NCBI GenBank assembly: GCA_030411725.1
Contig: MU839836.1
Span: forward strand, 744,001 to 808,000
Length of the DNA: 64,000 nucleotides
Direction of reading: 5' to 3'
DNA from: Echria macrotheca
Taxonomy: Eukaryota; Ascomycota; Sordariomycetes; Sordariales; Schizotheciaceae
The translations under genes and the position numbers were made by a program. The notes under the pieces were generated by a model. It was not told the DNA's origin. It made no database searches and saw nothing but the letters and a program-made list of their open reading frames with translations. Positions 20,712 to 32,704 of this stretch are shown here, piece after piece; position 1 is the first letter of the stretch, and every line of letters starts with the position of its first letter.

Positions 20712-23700
20712 TCCTGCCGGGTCGTCCAGCAGCGATGACTGCGCCACACGCGCCAGTTGGGGGTTTCTCCCCAAGTCTCGTCCCTGGTGCCAACGTTTGG
20801 TCCTGAAGAGGAGAGCGCGCCGTCAAGGTGTAGTGGTTATTGCTGAAAGGGGTGTGGGTTTGGAACTTTCGTTGTTGGCAGGTTCCTCGCCAGCACCGGC
20901 GGGAGCGAGGCGAGGCTGTCGGGAGAGGCTTGTGAGTGGCGTCGGACATCACGGGAAGGTCATAAAGGGGTGTCAAAAGGCTGTGTCAAGGAGCTTGAGA
21001 CGGGGCGCTGGGATGAGCGCTGCTTCGGTCGAGGTGTAGGTGCGGAAAGGCATCAGGCTTTTCCCGGGAGCGGCCGTCTATCAGGTGATGATGACGTCAA
21101 CGCCTTGTCTCTCGACGGCACACCGCCTTAGGTGGCACGTACCATTATTCCTCATCGGGCGCCTAAGACTCGATGTCCAGACCCAGTTCTTGTTTCTTGG
21201 GTCTTCGTCCGTCCGGCTCGCTTATGCGGCGGTAGGAGGAAGAATGTAGCGGACACTACCGGCGCCTGAGCAGGACCGAGGCAAGTTCGAGGCTGTGGAG
21301 GGAGGCTGTGCTGTCGAGAACAGGGCGGGTTCTAGCCGATTGGAAGGCGGACAAGTGGGGGCTATGTGCTTGGTTTGCTTTGGCAAGCTCAGCCCGGGTA
21401 AAGGATTTTGTCGAGAGCAATACGGGACAAGGGGCGGTCAATACCTTACGCAGAGAGGGAGTAGATGTCCATAAGCATACGGAGCTGTGCCAAAAATAGT
21501 TCGCCATCCGTTCCGGAGGCGGACGAACGCCATTGCAGTGTGATGGCGTTTCTGCCGGGACCGGCCGAAATCTTTTGAGAGGAACAGTTGAGAGTACCAT
21601 CTCCTCTTAGGAGGGATCATCCGGCAGCACAGTACATTAGGCTCTGTCACCGGAGCCTTTGCATGGACAGCCTCCTTGATGAGGTGAGATTAAGCATGCC
21701 CGAAATCCACTCATCGTTGCGCCTTTTGGCGGCTCCACGCTCTTTCCACGCTCTTCCCTCAGCTTGGCTAGCTTCCCCATCGCCTTCCTTAGCTGGATCA
21801 CCGCTCTGTTCTATCGTCAAAGGGTTGAGGCCGAGCTTCTGAATCCGGTGAAAGCGTATAGAGATGCTGGTTTGTCCAATGGTTCTGTCGAGACGCGGGC
21901 GTCGGGTCGCTGCAAGTGCTGTTTACGTTCGGAAAATGAACCTTTGCGCAGATGCCTGAGTGTAGCGCGAAAGCTGCTAGCATGCGTAGGCAGTCTTCCG
22001 GCGCGCTGTGTTGAGGGACGAATGCGGCGGAATCGGCAACTCGCCAGCGTTTGAGCGGGAAAAGGTGAAGATTCGCGATTGTTTGGACCGCGATCTCGAC
22101 GCGGAACTTGGCACAGCCGCATCACGGCAGAATTGTGGGCGGTATGGATCGGCCGCTCAGGTATTTGGCTAATCTTGCCTGTGCCGACCTACACAGTGGG
22201 TTTTCGTGGATGGGATATTCGGAGGACTGGATGCGTCGTATCGCCTTGTGTTATTGAAGAACGGTCGGTGCTACCTCGATAGCAAGACTGAGAGTGTGTC
22301 AAGCCGTAAGGTCCGACGGGAAAACTGAGTTGCGGTACCCGCTCGTACCGGCCCTGCGATCGCCGGTCCACGAAGCGTGGCGGCGGCCGACGGTGAGGAC
22401 TTCGAAGCCGCTCTAGCGAGCACCGTCGACTTCGTCACCAGCGGATCATGTCGGCTATGGCGAAGGCAAGCATTCTAGTAGGGTCGCGGACAAGATCGCT
22501 GTAGGCGTTGCGGCGTGGCGGGGTGTGTGGCGCGTCCGCGTCCGCCTCCGCCTGGACGGGCCGGAAGACGTACAGCAAGGCGAGAACGGCGAGGATAGGC
22601 TCGATAATATTAGTGACGGTGCATTGTTAGGTTAGCGCCTCGGTCGCGACGATGAGGGCGGGAAGGCCGTTGTCTGCGCCGAACTTAGCTTAAAGACCCA
22701 GTTCTAGTCCCTATACCGAGTTTTGGTCCTTCCCAAGGCTCTGTGTCACCTCACTCGGAGCGGTATTGAGGTCTGTATATTAGAACTTGTTCAGGGCATC
22801 TAGCGGCCGGCAGTAGTGGAGATCTATCTATCGGAGTTTGTTCTGGTACTTGTGTTCGCTTCGTTTGGCAGCGAGTTCACGAGTGGGCTCGGGAAGGAGA
22901 GATGTGGAACAAAAAGCGAGATCGACCAGAAATCTGGCGGATACGTTTCTATAGTTGGGTTGTAAATCTAGTTTGCAATTTGCCACGTTGGGCAGGCCTC
23001 GCCTATTATCGTGCTCGTCGCCGCTAGTACCGCTAGTATTACCGCTGCCGGGGTGGGACATTTTGGCGTGGATGCGCAAAGGTAGGTTGGCCATTTGCAA
23101 AGTACGCCGGTTGCCCTCCCCGAGACGGCATCGTCGTTGTCGTTATCGTTTATGCCGCCCCGTGGGAACGCTGCTCGAGGCAGATTAAAGCCAAAACTCC
23201 CACCCCAAGTAAACCGGCGATCGCGGGGTCGACATCTTTGCGCCTCCTGGCCTAGGCCCTGCTACGGTCCCTAAGAGGTATCGCTAGACCACAGACTCGT
23301 CGCGCTCCCAGTTCCCGAGCAGGCGGAAGTGCCGACCGCGGCTTGTCGTCGTGTCCGGGTCCTTTTCTGGCTGGATGGTTCAAGGGAGGCTCGTTCGGGG
23401 ATATCTGGCGGGAGAGTGTCAAATTGGGCGGAGCGCTTTTCGGTGATCGTAACGTATAAAGACAAACTCCGTACTGCCGAAGGCATTTTGCCCTTCCGGT
23501 AAAGGCCATGCTGCTACCATCTCGGCCCCCCTCGCGGGTCTTCGAGACCAGAACGGACGAGGGTTGTATAGCGCGCCCATGGTGCGAGATGGAGGGGTTA
23601 TTGAACGTGGGAGCTGTCGGATGACTTGGTGGTGTCTGGCCCAGGACGGCGCGGAGGTGATCGGTAAACCACAATGGCGGCCTTAATGAAGCAGCAGCAG

Positions 23701-23990
23701 GATTTGGTTGGGGTATTCGGTCGGACGACGCGGTCGACGGCCAAATTGAGTATCGAGGCAAGAGCGGCAAGGGGAAGAGTTCCATGATTGCCTATCGGGT
23801 CAGAGGCGCCGGGGTATGTATCAGTAACATCTACGTTATGTATCCCGTTTCCGCGGACTTACCTGGTTGTACGCCATGTAAAGCGAACAGAGCGCTCGGT
23901 CCAGATTTTCAACCCCTTCAACCGGCTCAAACAAGTCGACGTCTTCGCTCATTCGAAGTACTATATCGTTCGGTATTAATTCCTTTTACC
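20712..23990. other. No gene recognised over 3.2 kb
   Basis: Many short frames on both strands. The longest (minus 23252-23785, 177 codons) has a Pro/Ser-rich composition typical of chance frames. The stretches 21170-21200 and 22690-22720 share gacccagttct, part of a dispersed repeat. Segment 22430-22500 resembles 47320-47360 (ctatggcgaRgcRagcat). Confidence 0.4.
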
Positions 23991-23994
23991 TTTA

Positions 23995-25440
23995 AAGCAG
24001 CCGCTAGGCCTCCCGCACACCATCGGAAAGGTCCTGCTTCTGGTCCTCTCCGAACACCGAGAGACCCCCGCGATAGCTGCTGTGGACGATAAAGTTGGAG
24101 ATGTACGATAGCTCTACGTTTGCCTTGAGCCCAGCTGCTGGTGGAAGGCCACTTCGTAATGTTAGAATAAAAGCGTCGGAAAACGGAAGTAACCGAATAT
24201 CACGAGGAAGTGGGAGTTTGATTGCCTCGTCCCAAATCGACGGTATCCGCCCCATCAAACAACTCAACCATCTAGCATTAGTTAGCTTAGATAGTCCATA
24301 ACCTCGCCTCATGGTGCTCACCTGTCAAAAATGTACAGAGTCTAGAAGCCCCTTTGCTCGATAGGATCCGCGGAGCTTCCTCTCTCCACACCGTGCATGC
24401 GGCAGATATTTATAGCCGCGTTAAAGAAAGCGGATGCCGAGTCTCGGCGGTTCCCCTCAATGTAGTAAAGTGCTAGTAGAGTCAGAGCCGGAACGTTTTT
24501 CATCAAATAAAAATACACATCAAGCGGGTTCCCCAGTAGCTTGCGAGCCCTCGTGTAGAATATCTCTCCATATTGACCTTCCACCCTCGACCAACTCCCG
24601 CTTCCTTTTAACAGTATCGTATACGCAAATACCGTATAGAATAAAGCCAGCTGCCGCGGACTCTAACCTTTCCCAATCGAGGCAAAAACCGAGTTAAGAT
24701 CTATCTCCGAGGGGCTAGTACAAAATACCACTATATAGATACGAGTCGGTACCATCCGTAAAAGCCCTTCAAACATCCTTCAACAGGGTAGTCACTTACG
24801 TAGGAGGTGGTATATCTAGAGGGTTTACCTCCTGGTTAGGCGGCAGAATTATCGGCCGCGAGTCGAGTGTCTGATAGCTGCCGACGGTCTGGGTGAAATA
24901 CAGCGTATTTTCCTCGGACAAGAGCGCGGCGCTAGTGCTCACAAAGTCCTTAATAGTGTCCAGGAAGGTCGCACCCGAAGTGTTGCCGTGGAAGCGGTAA
25001 GTACCGTCGCCATCAACGAGTATCTTGCCGCTGGTTGATGACTCGGGATCCTCGTCGACGACTATGAGCTCGACCTCGAGCGGGCTAGAGGGCCTTCTAT
25101 CGGCATGAAGATGGTTGAACGGATATGCCGCAATCTGTGACTTGGGCTCACCAATAGCTTCCTTTATCGGCTCACTAATAGCTTCCTTTATCGAGTCAAG
25201 ACCAGGACCCAGCTCGGGGTTCAGGCTAAGGCAGCGCTTAAGCGTAAGATGCTTTCGCACTAGCTTGTCGAGCTCGCGCTTGATGACGGTGACCTTGGCG
25301 AGCAGCTTGGGATACCTACAGTCCCGCTTGGAAGCGGCGCACTGCGCGCATGGCTGGTTGCCTGTGCATTTGATGCGTCGGACATCGCACTGGTTGCAAC
25401 TGAGGCCGTCGCCGAGTTAGTTCACCATGCTACTTGGTCG
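23995..25440 (-). pseudogene. Zn2Cys6 transcription factor, decayed
   Basis: Near 25410-25310 the minus strand encodes a full Zn2Cys6 cluster (C-x2-C-x6-C-x5-C-x2-C-x6-C, from CNQCDVRR to KRDC) followed by a basic linker and helix. The frame continues to about 24800, where a donor GTAAGT occurs. Downstream pieces match the fungal-specific regulatory domain: an LLALYYIEGNRRDSA helix (24584-24342) and LSCLMGRIPSIWDEAI (24321-24010). Stops and frame changes separate these pieces, and no C-terminus is found past 23995. It probably once encoded a pathway-specific activator. Confidence 0.6.
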
Positions 25441-25444
25441 CGGC

Positions 25445-28400
25445 GGGTAGAGCAAATGAAACGAAATTCGGAAAAACTTACGTAGTCGCTACGCGCTTCC
25501 TCTCATCAGGTGAAACCTTCTTCCTGCGGGGATTGACAGGCAATCGCTCGAGGGCCGCCTTCTGCAGCGATCGCTTGGAACCAGCATGCTTGTTGAGGTT
25601 GCTGGGCATGATTCCTCGCCGCGGCGGCGGCGGCGGCGGGTGCAAGGGGCGGAAGCCAGCAGTCACAGGCGACGTCGAGGCATGAAGAGCGACGGCATCG
25701 GGTCGAGGGCGGCGGCGTTGTCACAGGCCGGGTGGATGTTGCGTGACGCGTTGACGAGCGAGCACGGCGAAAGACCTGGAGTTCGGTGTGAGTACCTGGA
25801 GAAGAACGGTGGACACGTTGAGAAAATGCGGGCAGCTAGGGCTCGGAATCTTTGGCGGGTTTTTGGACCGGGCAAGCAGGGGGGACAGGTGGGGACGCGA
25901 CTCGACATGGCTGCCCAAGATCAACGCCCACATACAGTTCTCTGCCCGATGTGCATCGCAAAATGCGAGAAGCGCCTCAAGTTCCACATGCCGTGGGCAA
26001 GTCCGCCATCCAAACACTGCCCATGGCGTCGTGGGCCGTTCCGTGAGGCTCAGCTTGGCTCAGTGTGACACCTCTGCAGGCAGGGAAGATCCGGTTGCCG
26101 GAGCACTAACGTCTTCAGTTGAACTGATCTCCATTTGGGGACATCGGCGACCAGGCACCAGGTGGACGGGGAACGAGTGGCTCGATGGCCAGTGGAAGAC
26201 GGAAATGGGTGGCATTGAGCGCACCCGCAAGCAAAAGTAGGATTCCGATTCCCAAAAAAAGCAAGCAGCATGATGTACCTGCGTCGTGGCATCAGTGGGC
26301 GGTGTGCCGGGGACCAGAAGCCGGGAAGGAGTGGGAGCAAAAACGGACTGGAGAATGTGTTTGAAGTCACTGCCAGCATGGATTCGAGTTGCGAGTGATC
26401 CTCGGCCAGCTCAACCACCTGCCGCTCAGCCGACAGATAACGGACGCCTCTTCGTTGCCCAATGTGCAGGTGGCCCAAAGAGATGGTAGGAAACGTCCTG
26501 CACTTTTAGCAAATGTGCTGAATTAAGCCCTTTCTATCTCACAGTTTCCTCGATCAAAGCCACCTTCAAAGAAACGCGGCCTATCCGCATCACTGAGCGT
26601 TCAGCGATATCAAACCATTTATGGCCTTCTGCTCATCTGGAGACATTCCGGTTTTTTGAGTCGGTTGGCCGCCTTCCGTAGTGATGGATGTGCAGTTGTC
26701 GCTCGGCAGGGGGTGCTGCTGTAGCCGCGTGATGGCATTCTTATACCTCTTAAAAAGCGGCGGGAGCATCGTCAGTCCTGGCATAGCGTTGAAACCGTTG
26801 GGAACTCACCCAGTAGAGATTGTTGAGGTCCTCGGAGGTTGGGCTTGCACGCCGACTTCCCCTGACAGCGTGAAATCCGCTGAAGGTTGCCTCCGTGCTG
26901 GAAGGAAACAGTCCTGTGACTGTAAGTATTACCTGGACCCTGATGGGTTGCGGAGAACGAAAACTTCCTGCTGGCCTTAGGATGGGTCTTGCGAGTAGAA
27001 CTTTCTTAGTGTTCTGGTCGAGTGGTTGTGTAGGAATGTGAGACATACGTTGACCCGATCGCGATCCTTTTGCCAGAGTTTCTCAGTGGGAGTGGAGTGC
27101 GTAGATCCATCGTGTGCCAGATGGTGATTTCTGATGGTGCCGTGGAGATGTATTGGGTTCGATGGGACTGGGAAATTGGGAAAGATAAAGAAACAATAAG
27201 GACTCAGGATGAATCTGGTCTCCTCTGGTCAAGGAAACTGACCCCTCTCTTAGTGCCCGTTGATGGCAAGCCCCAAGCGATGCGGATTTAGGATGAAGAA
27301 ACTCCTGACAGGTAGGGCAGGGCAGGGCGAGGGACGCTGAAAGGCACCGAGCCAAAGTAAAAGCGCAGCACGGCCCTATACAGACAATAAAAGAGACAAA
27401 GGCCAGAAGGGAGTTTATAACCAGAAAGCATCCGATGGAGGAAAGAGGGTGGAGGCAAACCAAGAGGGTGTCTGGAGGATAAAGCATGGAACGTGAGTGG
27501 TCAAGGTGTAAGGGGGTCATGCGCCAGCCCATCCATCACACCTAGTCATCACGCCTCTGGACACTCTCTGTATCTTTTCTCCGGCATCCTGTGGACATGA
27601 TGTTCCCCATGACGGGGCGAATTTCGGGCTCCGATGGAGCGAATATAGGCGTGTGCTTGTGGCGACCGCTGGAACGCTGCAGTTCCAAGGGGCTTTGTTT
27701 ACCCTGGCCTAGCGCTGTTGGTTGGGCAGCCGAGCCCGGGGTTGTCCAGAAATGGAGCAGTGCGATGCATGAGCGCGAGGCTGGTCCAAGGGGGGCAGCT
27801 TCGATCCACGAGCGCGAGGTTATCTTCCTCGACCGCTGGGGCTGTCGCTGACAGGGATGCTGCAGAAACCCGCATTCAAACCGTCCCGTCAAAAGTGTCG
27901 GAAGGACCTTGCTGCCGTGTCACACAGTAGTTGTAGGAGAGAACGACTGGGATTTCCACACTGTGGTGGATGAGATTCGGGCACCTGCAGCTCAGAATTG
28001 GACAGAGGGGTGAACCTAAGAATGCGCCACAAGCGCCTCAGTCCCTGAACGACCAAAGATATTTGTTTTCTGGAGCACGGCTACTTCCCCCGGGTGGGGA
28101 AACTATCTGGAAAGCCGGGTATCCAGCTGGGCGACCGCCCGGACGATCAAGCCGTGCAGGCTGGCCGGGTTGAAGTGAAGCTCCCTAGGGGGGGCAGAGG
28201 CCTGGTCATCTCAAATCCTCACCCGCACATCCACCCATTCTACTTCATCTGCCAACCATACGCTATGCGGTCCCTCCGTTGCCCTTGTTGCTTTTGATGG
28301 ACGTCTTCGGCCCTCTTTGGTTCGCACCCACCCTAGAAATCTCACTCGGGGGCACTTGCTGAGACGGGCAGGTTCCATCCGGAGGAACTTGCCCTTGCGG

Positions 28401-28600
28401 CCTTACTCTTGATCGGCTGAGCTCTCCACACAGCATCACCCGCTCCCCTGCCGGACCTATCCTAGTCTTGCGGCGAACGGTGGAGGTGGGTATCCCTCTC
28501 CACGTAAGCGAGCTTCTTATCTACGAGGACGCCTGCGGGCTGATATGGATCCTTCCTCGCCGCCTCCTTCAGCTTCTACACCTCGGAACAACAACACAAC
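25445..28600. other. Mostly unassigned; one possible membrane-anchor exon
   Basis: No family is recognised. On the minus strand 26275-26115, after a possible acceptor, a frame encodes a strong hydrophobic helix (LLFLGIGILLLLAGAL) and a short tail with a stop. This may be the last exon of a lost gene. Open frames at 26590-26784 and 26750-27046 (minus) look partly protein-like but could not be linked. A Gly/Ser-coding GCC/GCG repeat at 25620-25640 is low complexity. Confidence 0.35.
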
Positions 28601-28657
28601 CACCAACACCGCCAACTCGCAGCAATACAGCTGAACACAGCAGTACCAAAATACCGC

Positions 28658-29942
28658 ATGGATCTCAAGCTCGAACCAAGCTTTTCCGTGTCGCCAGAAC
28701 AGGTCCTCCAGACCTCGCCCTCCTTCCTGTCGGCTTCTTTTCCATCGACCACCGCTCCCGGAGACAACTTCCTTCCAAGCCCCACCGGGGCGCAAGCAGC
28801 TGCGCTCAGCGACGATTTCGACCGCACCTGCGCTACTACCTCCAATGGCAACGGTAACAACAACAACTACGCCCTCCACGGCTTCCCCGCGGCAACAGCA
28901 CTAGAAGGAATGGGCGCCGGATTCCCATCGCATCTATCTTCGCCTCGCCCCAGCGGCACCTGGACCCACGGCCAAGGAGGAACCTGCTCTCCGGGCCCAA
29001 ACTGGTCGGTCTGGGAATCTGCCGCGGAACAGCAACATCAACAAGCGAAAGGGATGAACGGGGCGGGAGTGGGGGAATACGCGGTGGCGCACCCGATTCA
29101 GGGCGACGAGAGCGGACTCCCTTACCACGCATCTTACCCTTCCGTCGCCGCTGCTGCTGCTGCTGCGGCGGCGGCGGCGGCGGCGCAGCACCAGAAGGAA
29201 ATCCTCGGAGGCATCTCATCCCCTTCGATGATGGGGTATAACATAGACGGCGATCTCGAAGGCAATCAGATCGCTATGATCCCAAACAACAGCAGTCTCG
29301 TATCCAGCCCGGAGAATATGAAGATGGATGGTCTGCAGGAGCTCCCCTATGCGCAACTTATCTGCCAGGCGTTCATTAGCAACGGGCGCCAGGCGCTGAC
29401 CGTACAAGAAATCTACCAATGGTTCCTCGAGAACACGGCGCGGGTCAATCAGGGCAGTGGCTGGAAGCGCAACATTCGGCATAATCTCAGCGTGAACAAG
29501 GTATGTCAACATCATCAAACTTGTGGAGGTCCAGTGTTAATGGAAAAAACAGGCGTTCATGAAGAAGGATTCCCAGCGCGCGCGCGGGACGGCGTGGTGC
29601 CTGGCGCCGGGGTACGAGCAAGGGGTGCAAAGCACGCGACGCAAGCAGAAAACAAAAGCATCGCTTGCAGCGAAGGCGGCGAAACCGACGAATAACTCGC
29701 CGACTGCTGCTGCGGCGCGGAGATCAACCACAGCGGCCGGGATGCACCCACAGCATTACCACCAACAACACCACCAACTCATCCAGCACCGCACGACAAC
29801 GCTGCCTATCTACGGCACGCCTGCTGCTGCAAACGCGGCAGCATCAACCTACCAGGTCTCCGCATCACCTTACAGTCCCTACTCACATGCCATGGCGCGC
29901 ACCCAGAGCCCGAGCATGTCCGAGTACTGGACGAGCCACTGA
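28658..29942 (+). CDS. Forkhead (winged-helix) transcription factor
   Basis: Two exons, 28658-29500 and 29553-29942, are split by a 52-nt intron with GTATGT donor, giving 410 residues. The forkhead domain spans residues about 228-300: LPYAQLICQAF, then EIYQWFLENT, the recognition helix NIRHNLSVNK at the exon border, and a wing region with W-LAPGYEQGVQST. This is the fungal type that ends in GVQSTxR. The intron falls directly after the recognition helix, and the frame is phase 0. The N-terminus is Ser/Gly/Gln-rich with a run of about 13 alanines (residues 163-175). The C-terminus is His/Gln/Ala-rich. The start ATG is the first in frame after a long leader. It probably regulates transcription in the nucleus and appears intact. 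Confidence 0.88.
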
Positions 29943-30144
29943 CCCCAAAGCCTTCGTTCGGGGAATGTCTCTCCATACCGGACGGAATCGATCGCGTTAG
30001 AAGGACAGAGCGAGAGAAGGCAGGACGGGAAAAGGCTGCGCTTCACTGAGGATGTGCAGACGATGTGGGGAGTGATCCGGGGGGGATTCTGAACGACATT
30101 GGGCGATTTAGTGATGAACTGTTGAGAAATTGCAATCGTTGATG

Positions 30145-30255
30145 GGAGACGAGCTCCCGCAATGGGGTGGGAAAATGGACTTGTTCCCGCAATGGTGGCG
30201 GGAAAATGGACTCGTTCCCGCAATGGTGGTGGGAAAATGGACCGCTTTCCACATG
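30145..30255. repeat. Minisatellite, about three 31-bp hairpin units
   Basis: Units of the form ttcccgcaatggtggcggga followed by aaatggactcg. Each contains TTCCCGC and its complement GCGGGAA, so each unit can fold. It lies 0.2 kb after the forkhead stop. Confidence 0.75.
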
Positions 30256-30622
30256 GGAAGGGGTGTACCCGGGGTGTGCATAGGGCAGGGTTCAGGATCG
30301 CTGGACAAGCCCATCGACAAGGCCCCTGGAACTTCGTGATTGCCCGCGCATTCTGAGCGTTGCTTTGCTTGTCGTCGAAGACCGGCGGTCCTTGGTGGGC
30401 TACATCCAACTAGATGGACAACTAGTCGAAACGTGAGGATAAGGGGGAAAAGCAGAGGATATTCACAGCTACCAGCTCGTGAGTAGTCTATCCCCGGTCT
30501 CAGGCAATCTGCTGCTTATTTATTCCTCCTGTTGTCCACGTCCTCTTTTTTTCTCCCCTCAAATTTCTTTGCACAGCTTCCCGAAGCAGAAAATAAATTC
30601 ACCTGCTGCCTCCCAACACAAC

Positions 30623-30832
30623 ATGGCCCTCGAGGGAGCCGTGATCGAAGCCATTGGTATGTTTGAAGAAGAACTGGCGCAGCTAAGCCACTGTTAAATG
30701 CCGGTGTGTCCTTCCCGATTTAGTCGTATCATGGTCTAACAACCACTAGCAAACGCCCTGTCCGCCGCGCGGTTCCTGTTTGGGTCAACAGAGGATGCCA
30801 CCAAAGTGAAGCACCCACCTCGCAGCCGTTGA
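30623..30832 (+). CDS. Possible mini-gene or 5' exons (38 aa)
   Basis: ATG 30623 opens 34 nt of coding sequence, followed by a GTATGT donor. A CTAAC branch point sits before the CTAG acceptor (30749), and the frame continues (ANALSAARFLFGSTED) to TGA 30830-30832. The splice signals are good and both exons are alanine-rich helix-like sequence. It could be the first two exons of a longer gene cut off by repeats. Confidence 0.3.
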
Positions 30833-31699
30833 TGTCTGCAAGGAGTAATGGGGTTTGGAGGAAGGGGGGGCAACACGGCAACCAGGGTCTGGGATTAAGG
30901 CCCGGTCAGCAGAGCTGGCTGGAGAGAGACGGCCACAGGGCGCAATGTTCTGGGCCGAGGAAGCGGACTTCGACGACACTCCCGATTAGGCGGGGGAGGA
31001 GGGGAAGACACTGGCGGAGGTCGAGAGCGAAGAAGTATTGGATCGTTGATGTATTCTGTGGTTTCAGGTACTCGTATCGAGAGAGGCTGCGGGCATTCGA
31101 GTCGGGGGAGCTCGGTTGATGATGGGTCCAAGATGACCCGGAGGTAGGTCTCGCGTTCGTCGGTTGACAGTATCGCGCGTACTGTAGAGCTCGTCAGTTT
31201 GGGTATCTCGCGCAGTCACCCGCGAGTAGCTGGGTAGCCGAAGCCAGAAACGCCGTCGGAAGACAAGTTGGATGGCCGCCCGCAGCCACAAGCGCCCTGC
31301 GACCGCCTAACCTGTACCGCTTCTGGTCGACCGCACGTAGCCCGGCCGCGCAATGCCGGTCACGTTTCATCGTATCGGCCTGTTCGGATCACGACCATGT
31401 CGCCTGTCGGACCTGCCAAAAGCATATAAGTGATAGAACTACGGAGATTCAAATTCTGGACAGGACGCCGCAATGTCTCCTTCGAAGCTCCAAACAGTGA
31501 GACGCCCGAGCCGGTTCCTATTCTGTCGATCAGGGTATATAGTGGCGCGACCGAGCCCGACCGCACCGCGTTGGTATACCCTAATTTTGGACATCGGCTT
31601 CATTTCTGGTCAGCTGTGGGTTTACTGGTACTTGGGATCAAATTCGAGGCAGGTTTATTCGAGGACCAAAACTAGGTACACAAGGCGCCGAGTCCGAGG

Positions 31700-32215
31700 T
31701 TAGTATCTAAGAATGCACTCGCCGGAAGCAATCCTCTAGCGAGAGAGCCTTACAATCTCCCTCTCTAAGATGATTCAAGTGACCGATCCAGTTCGGCCAT
31801 CAAGGAATCGGAGTCGGCAAGGCAGGCGGCCTTCTCGGACTCGCGGTACACGGCACCGATGAATTTTATCCCTTCATACATTTCGCGGACGATATTGTGT
31901 TCTCTGAAGGGGGACTATCTGTGTCAGCTATCCGCGGGTTAGAGAAGAAAGGAGGAAAGTACCTTAAGATTTCATGTGTCCCCTCCTTGTACAAGATTGA
32001 AGCTCGACCGCGCCATGGTACAGTAGCAGCTCCTTAACGACAAAGCAGTAGGTGTTGCCGGTGACGGCGGCCTTGGCTAGCCTCCTGTCAGTCTTGCGCA
32101 GTGCAGGAATTCCCACAAGAGCTCGGCGCACAGACGACAAAGGTGCAGTCAGGCTGTGCGTCTTGGGTTCCAAAAACACGATGGGTATCGCGGCTTAGTA
32201 ATTTACAAACTCTAT
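31700..32215 (-). pseudogene. Unknown family F, N-terminal copy, decayed
   Basis: Minus-strand frames match the gene at 45198: KELLLYHGAVELQSCTRRGH is identical, and after the intron position PFREHNIVREMYEG and LADSDSLMAELDRSL are near-identical. A TAA replaces a codon just before the expected donor (31982-31984), and a one-base shift occurs in the stretch before REGDCKALSLEDCF. The copy then ends. The function of the family is unknown. Confidence 0.65.
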
Positions 32216-32449
32216 ATTAACGTGGGTACAAGAAGGCGTGGTAACCCCCTCCCCGGTGCCTTTAATGTGACAAATGACAGCAAAACGCGACCGGAGGCTG
32301 GACTCCAATAAGGTTGACTGCCACCTGGATATCAATATTACGGACTGCTCGCCCGATTTTTGGGGAAGAGACCGAGGTGCATGAAGCTTGGGGCTGACTT
32401 GGCAGGAGGGGCGTACCCAACGCGTGGCGGGAACTCGTATGAGACATAC

Positions 32450-32704
32450 ATGTCCAACGCCAACCAGCCGCTGCGGCATATCCTGCCGGCCGGGCGCGAG
32501 GCAATTGCGCTGGCGGCGGTGTCGCTGGCCGACCTGCCCCGGAAGAGCCGCCGGTTGACGCTGGCCTGTGAGGGCTGCCGCAACCGCCGCACCGCCTGCG
32601 ACGGCGACGAGCCCGCCTGCGGGCCGTGCCGCCGGGGCCAAGTATCACCGCCCCGGCCGCCGCGTCGACGCCCGCCGCCTGCAGGACGACCTGGTCTTTT
32701 GTGA
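32450..32704 (+). pseudogene. Zn2Cys6-type N-terminal exon lacking the sixth Cys (copy 1)
   Basis: From ATG 32450 (MSNANQPLRHILPAG) the frame encodes a Zn2Cys6 start: C-EG-C-RNRRTA-C-DGDEPA-C-GP-C. The sixth cysteine expected six residues later is replaced by Pro/Arg-rich sequence, so the cluster cannot be complete. An inverted copy lies at 48440-48625. Both share the leader LADLPRKSRRLTLACEGCRN. It is either a truncated first exon with the last Cys on a lost exon or a relic. Confidence 0.5.

Noticed and set aside
23252..23785. 177-codon minus-strand frame
   Set aside because: Pro/Ser/Arg-rich without domain or splice context, and the other strand is equally open in parts.
28517..29219. Minus-strand frames across the forkhead gene
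   Set aside because: Shadows of the GC-rich, alanine-run coding sequence on the plus strand.
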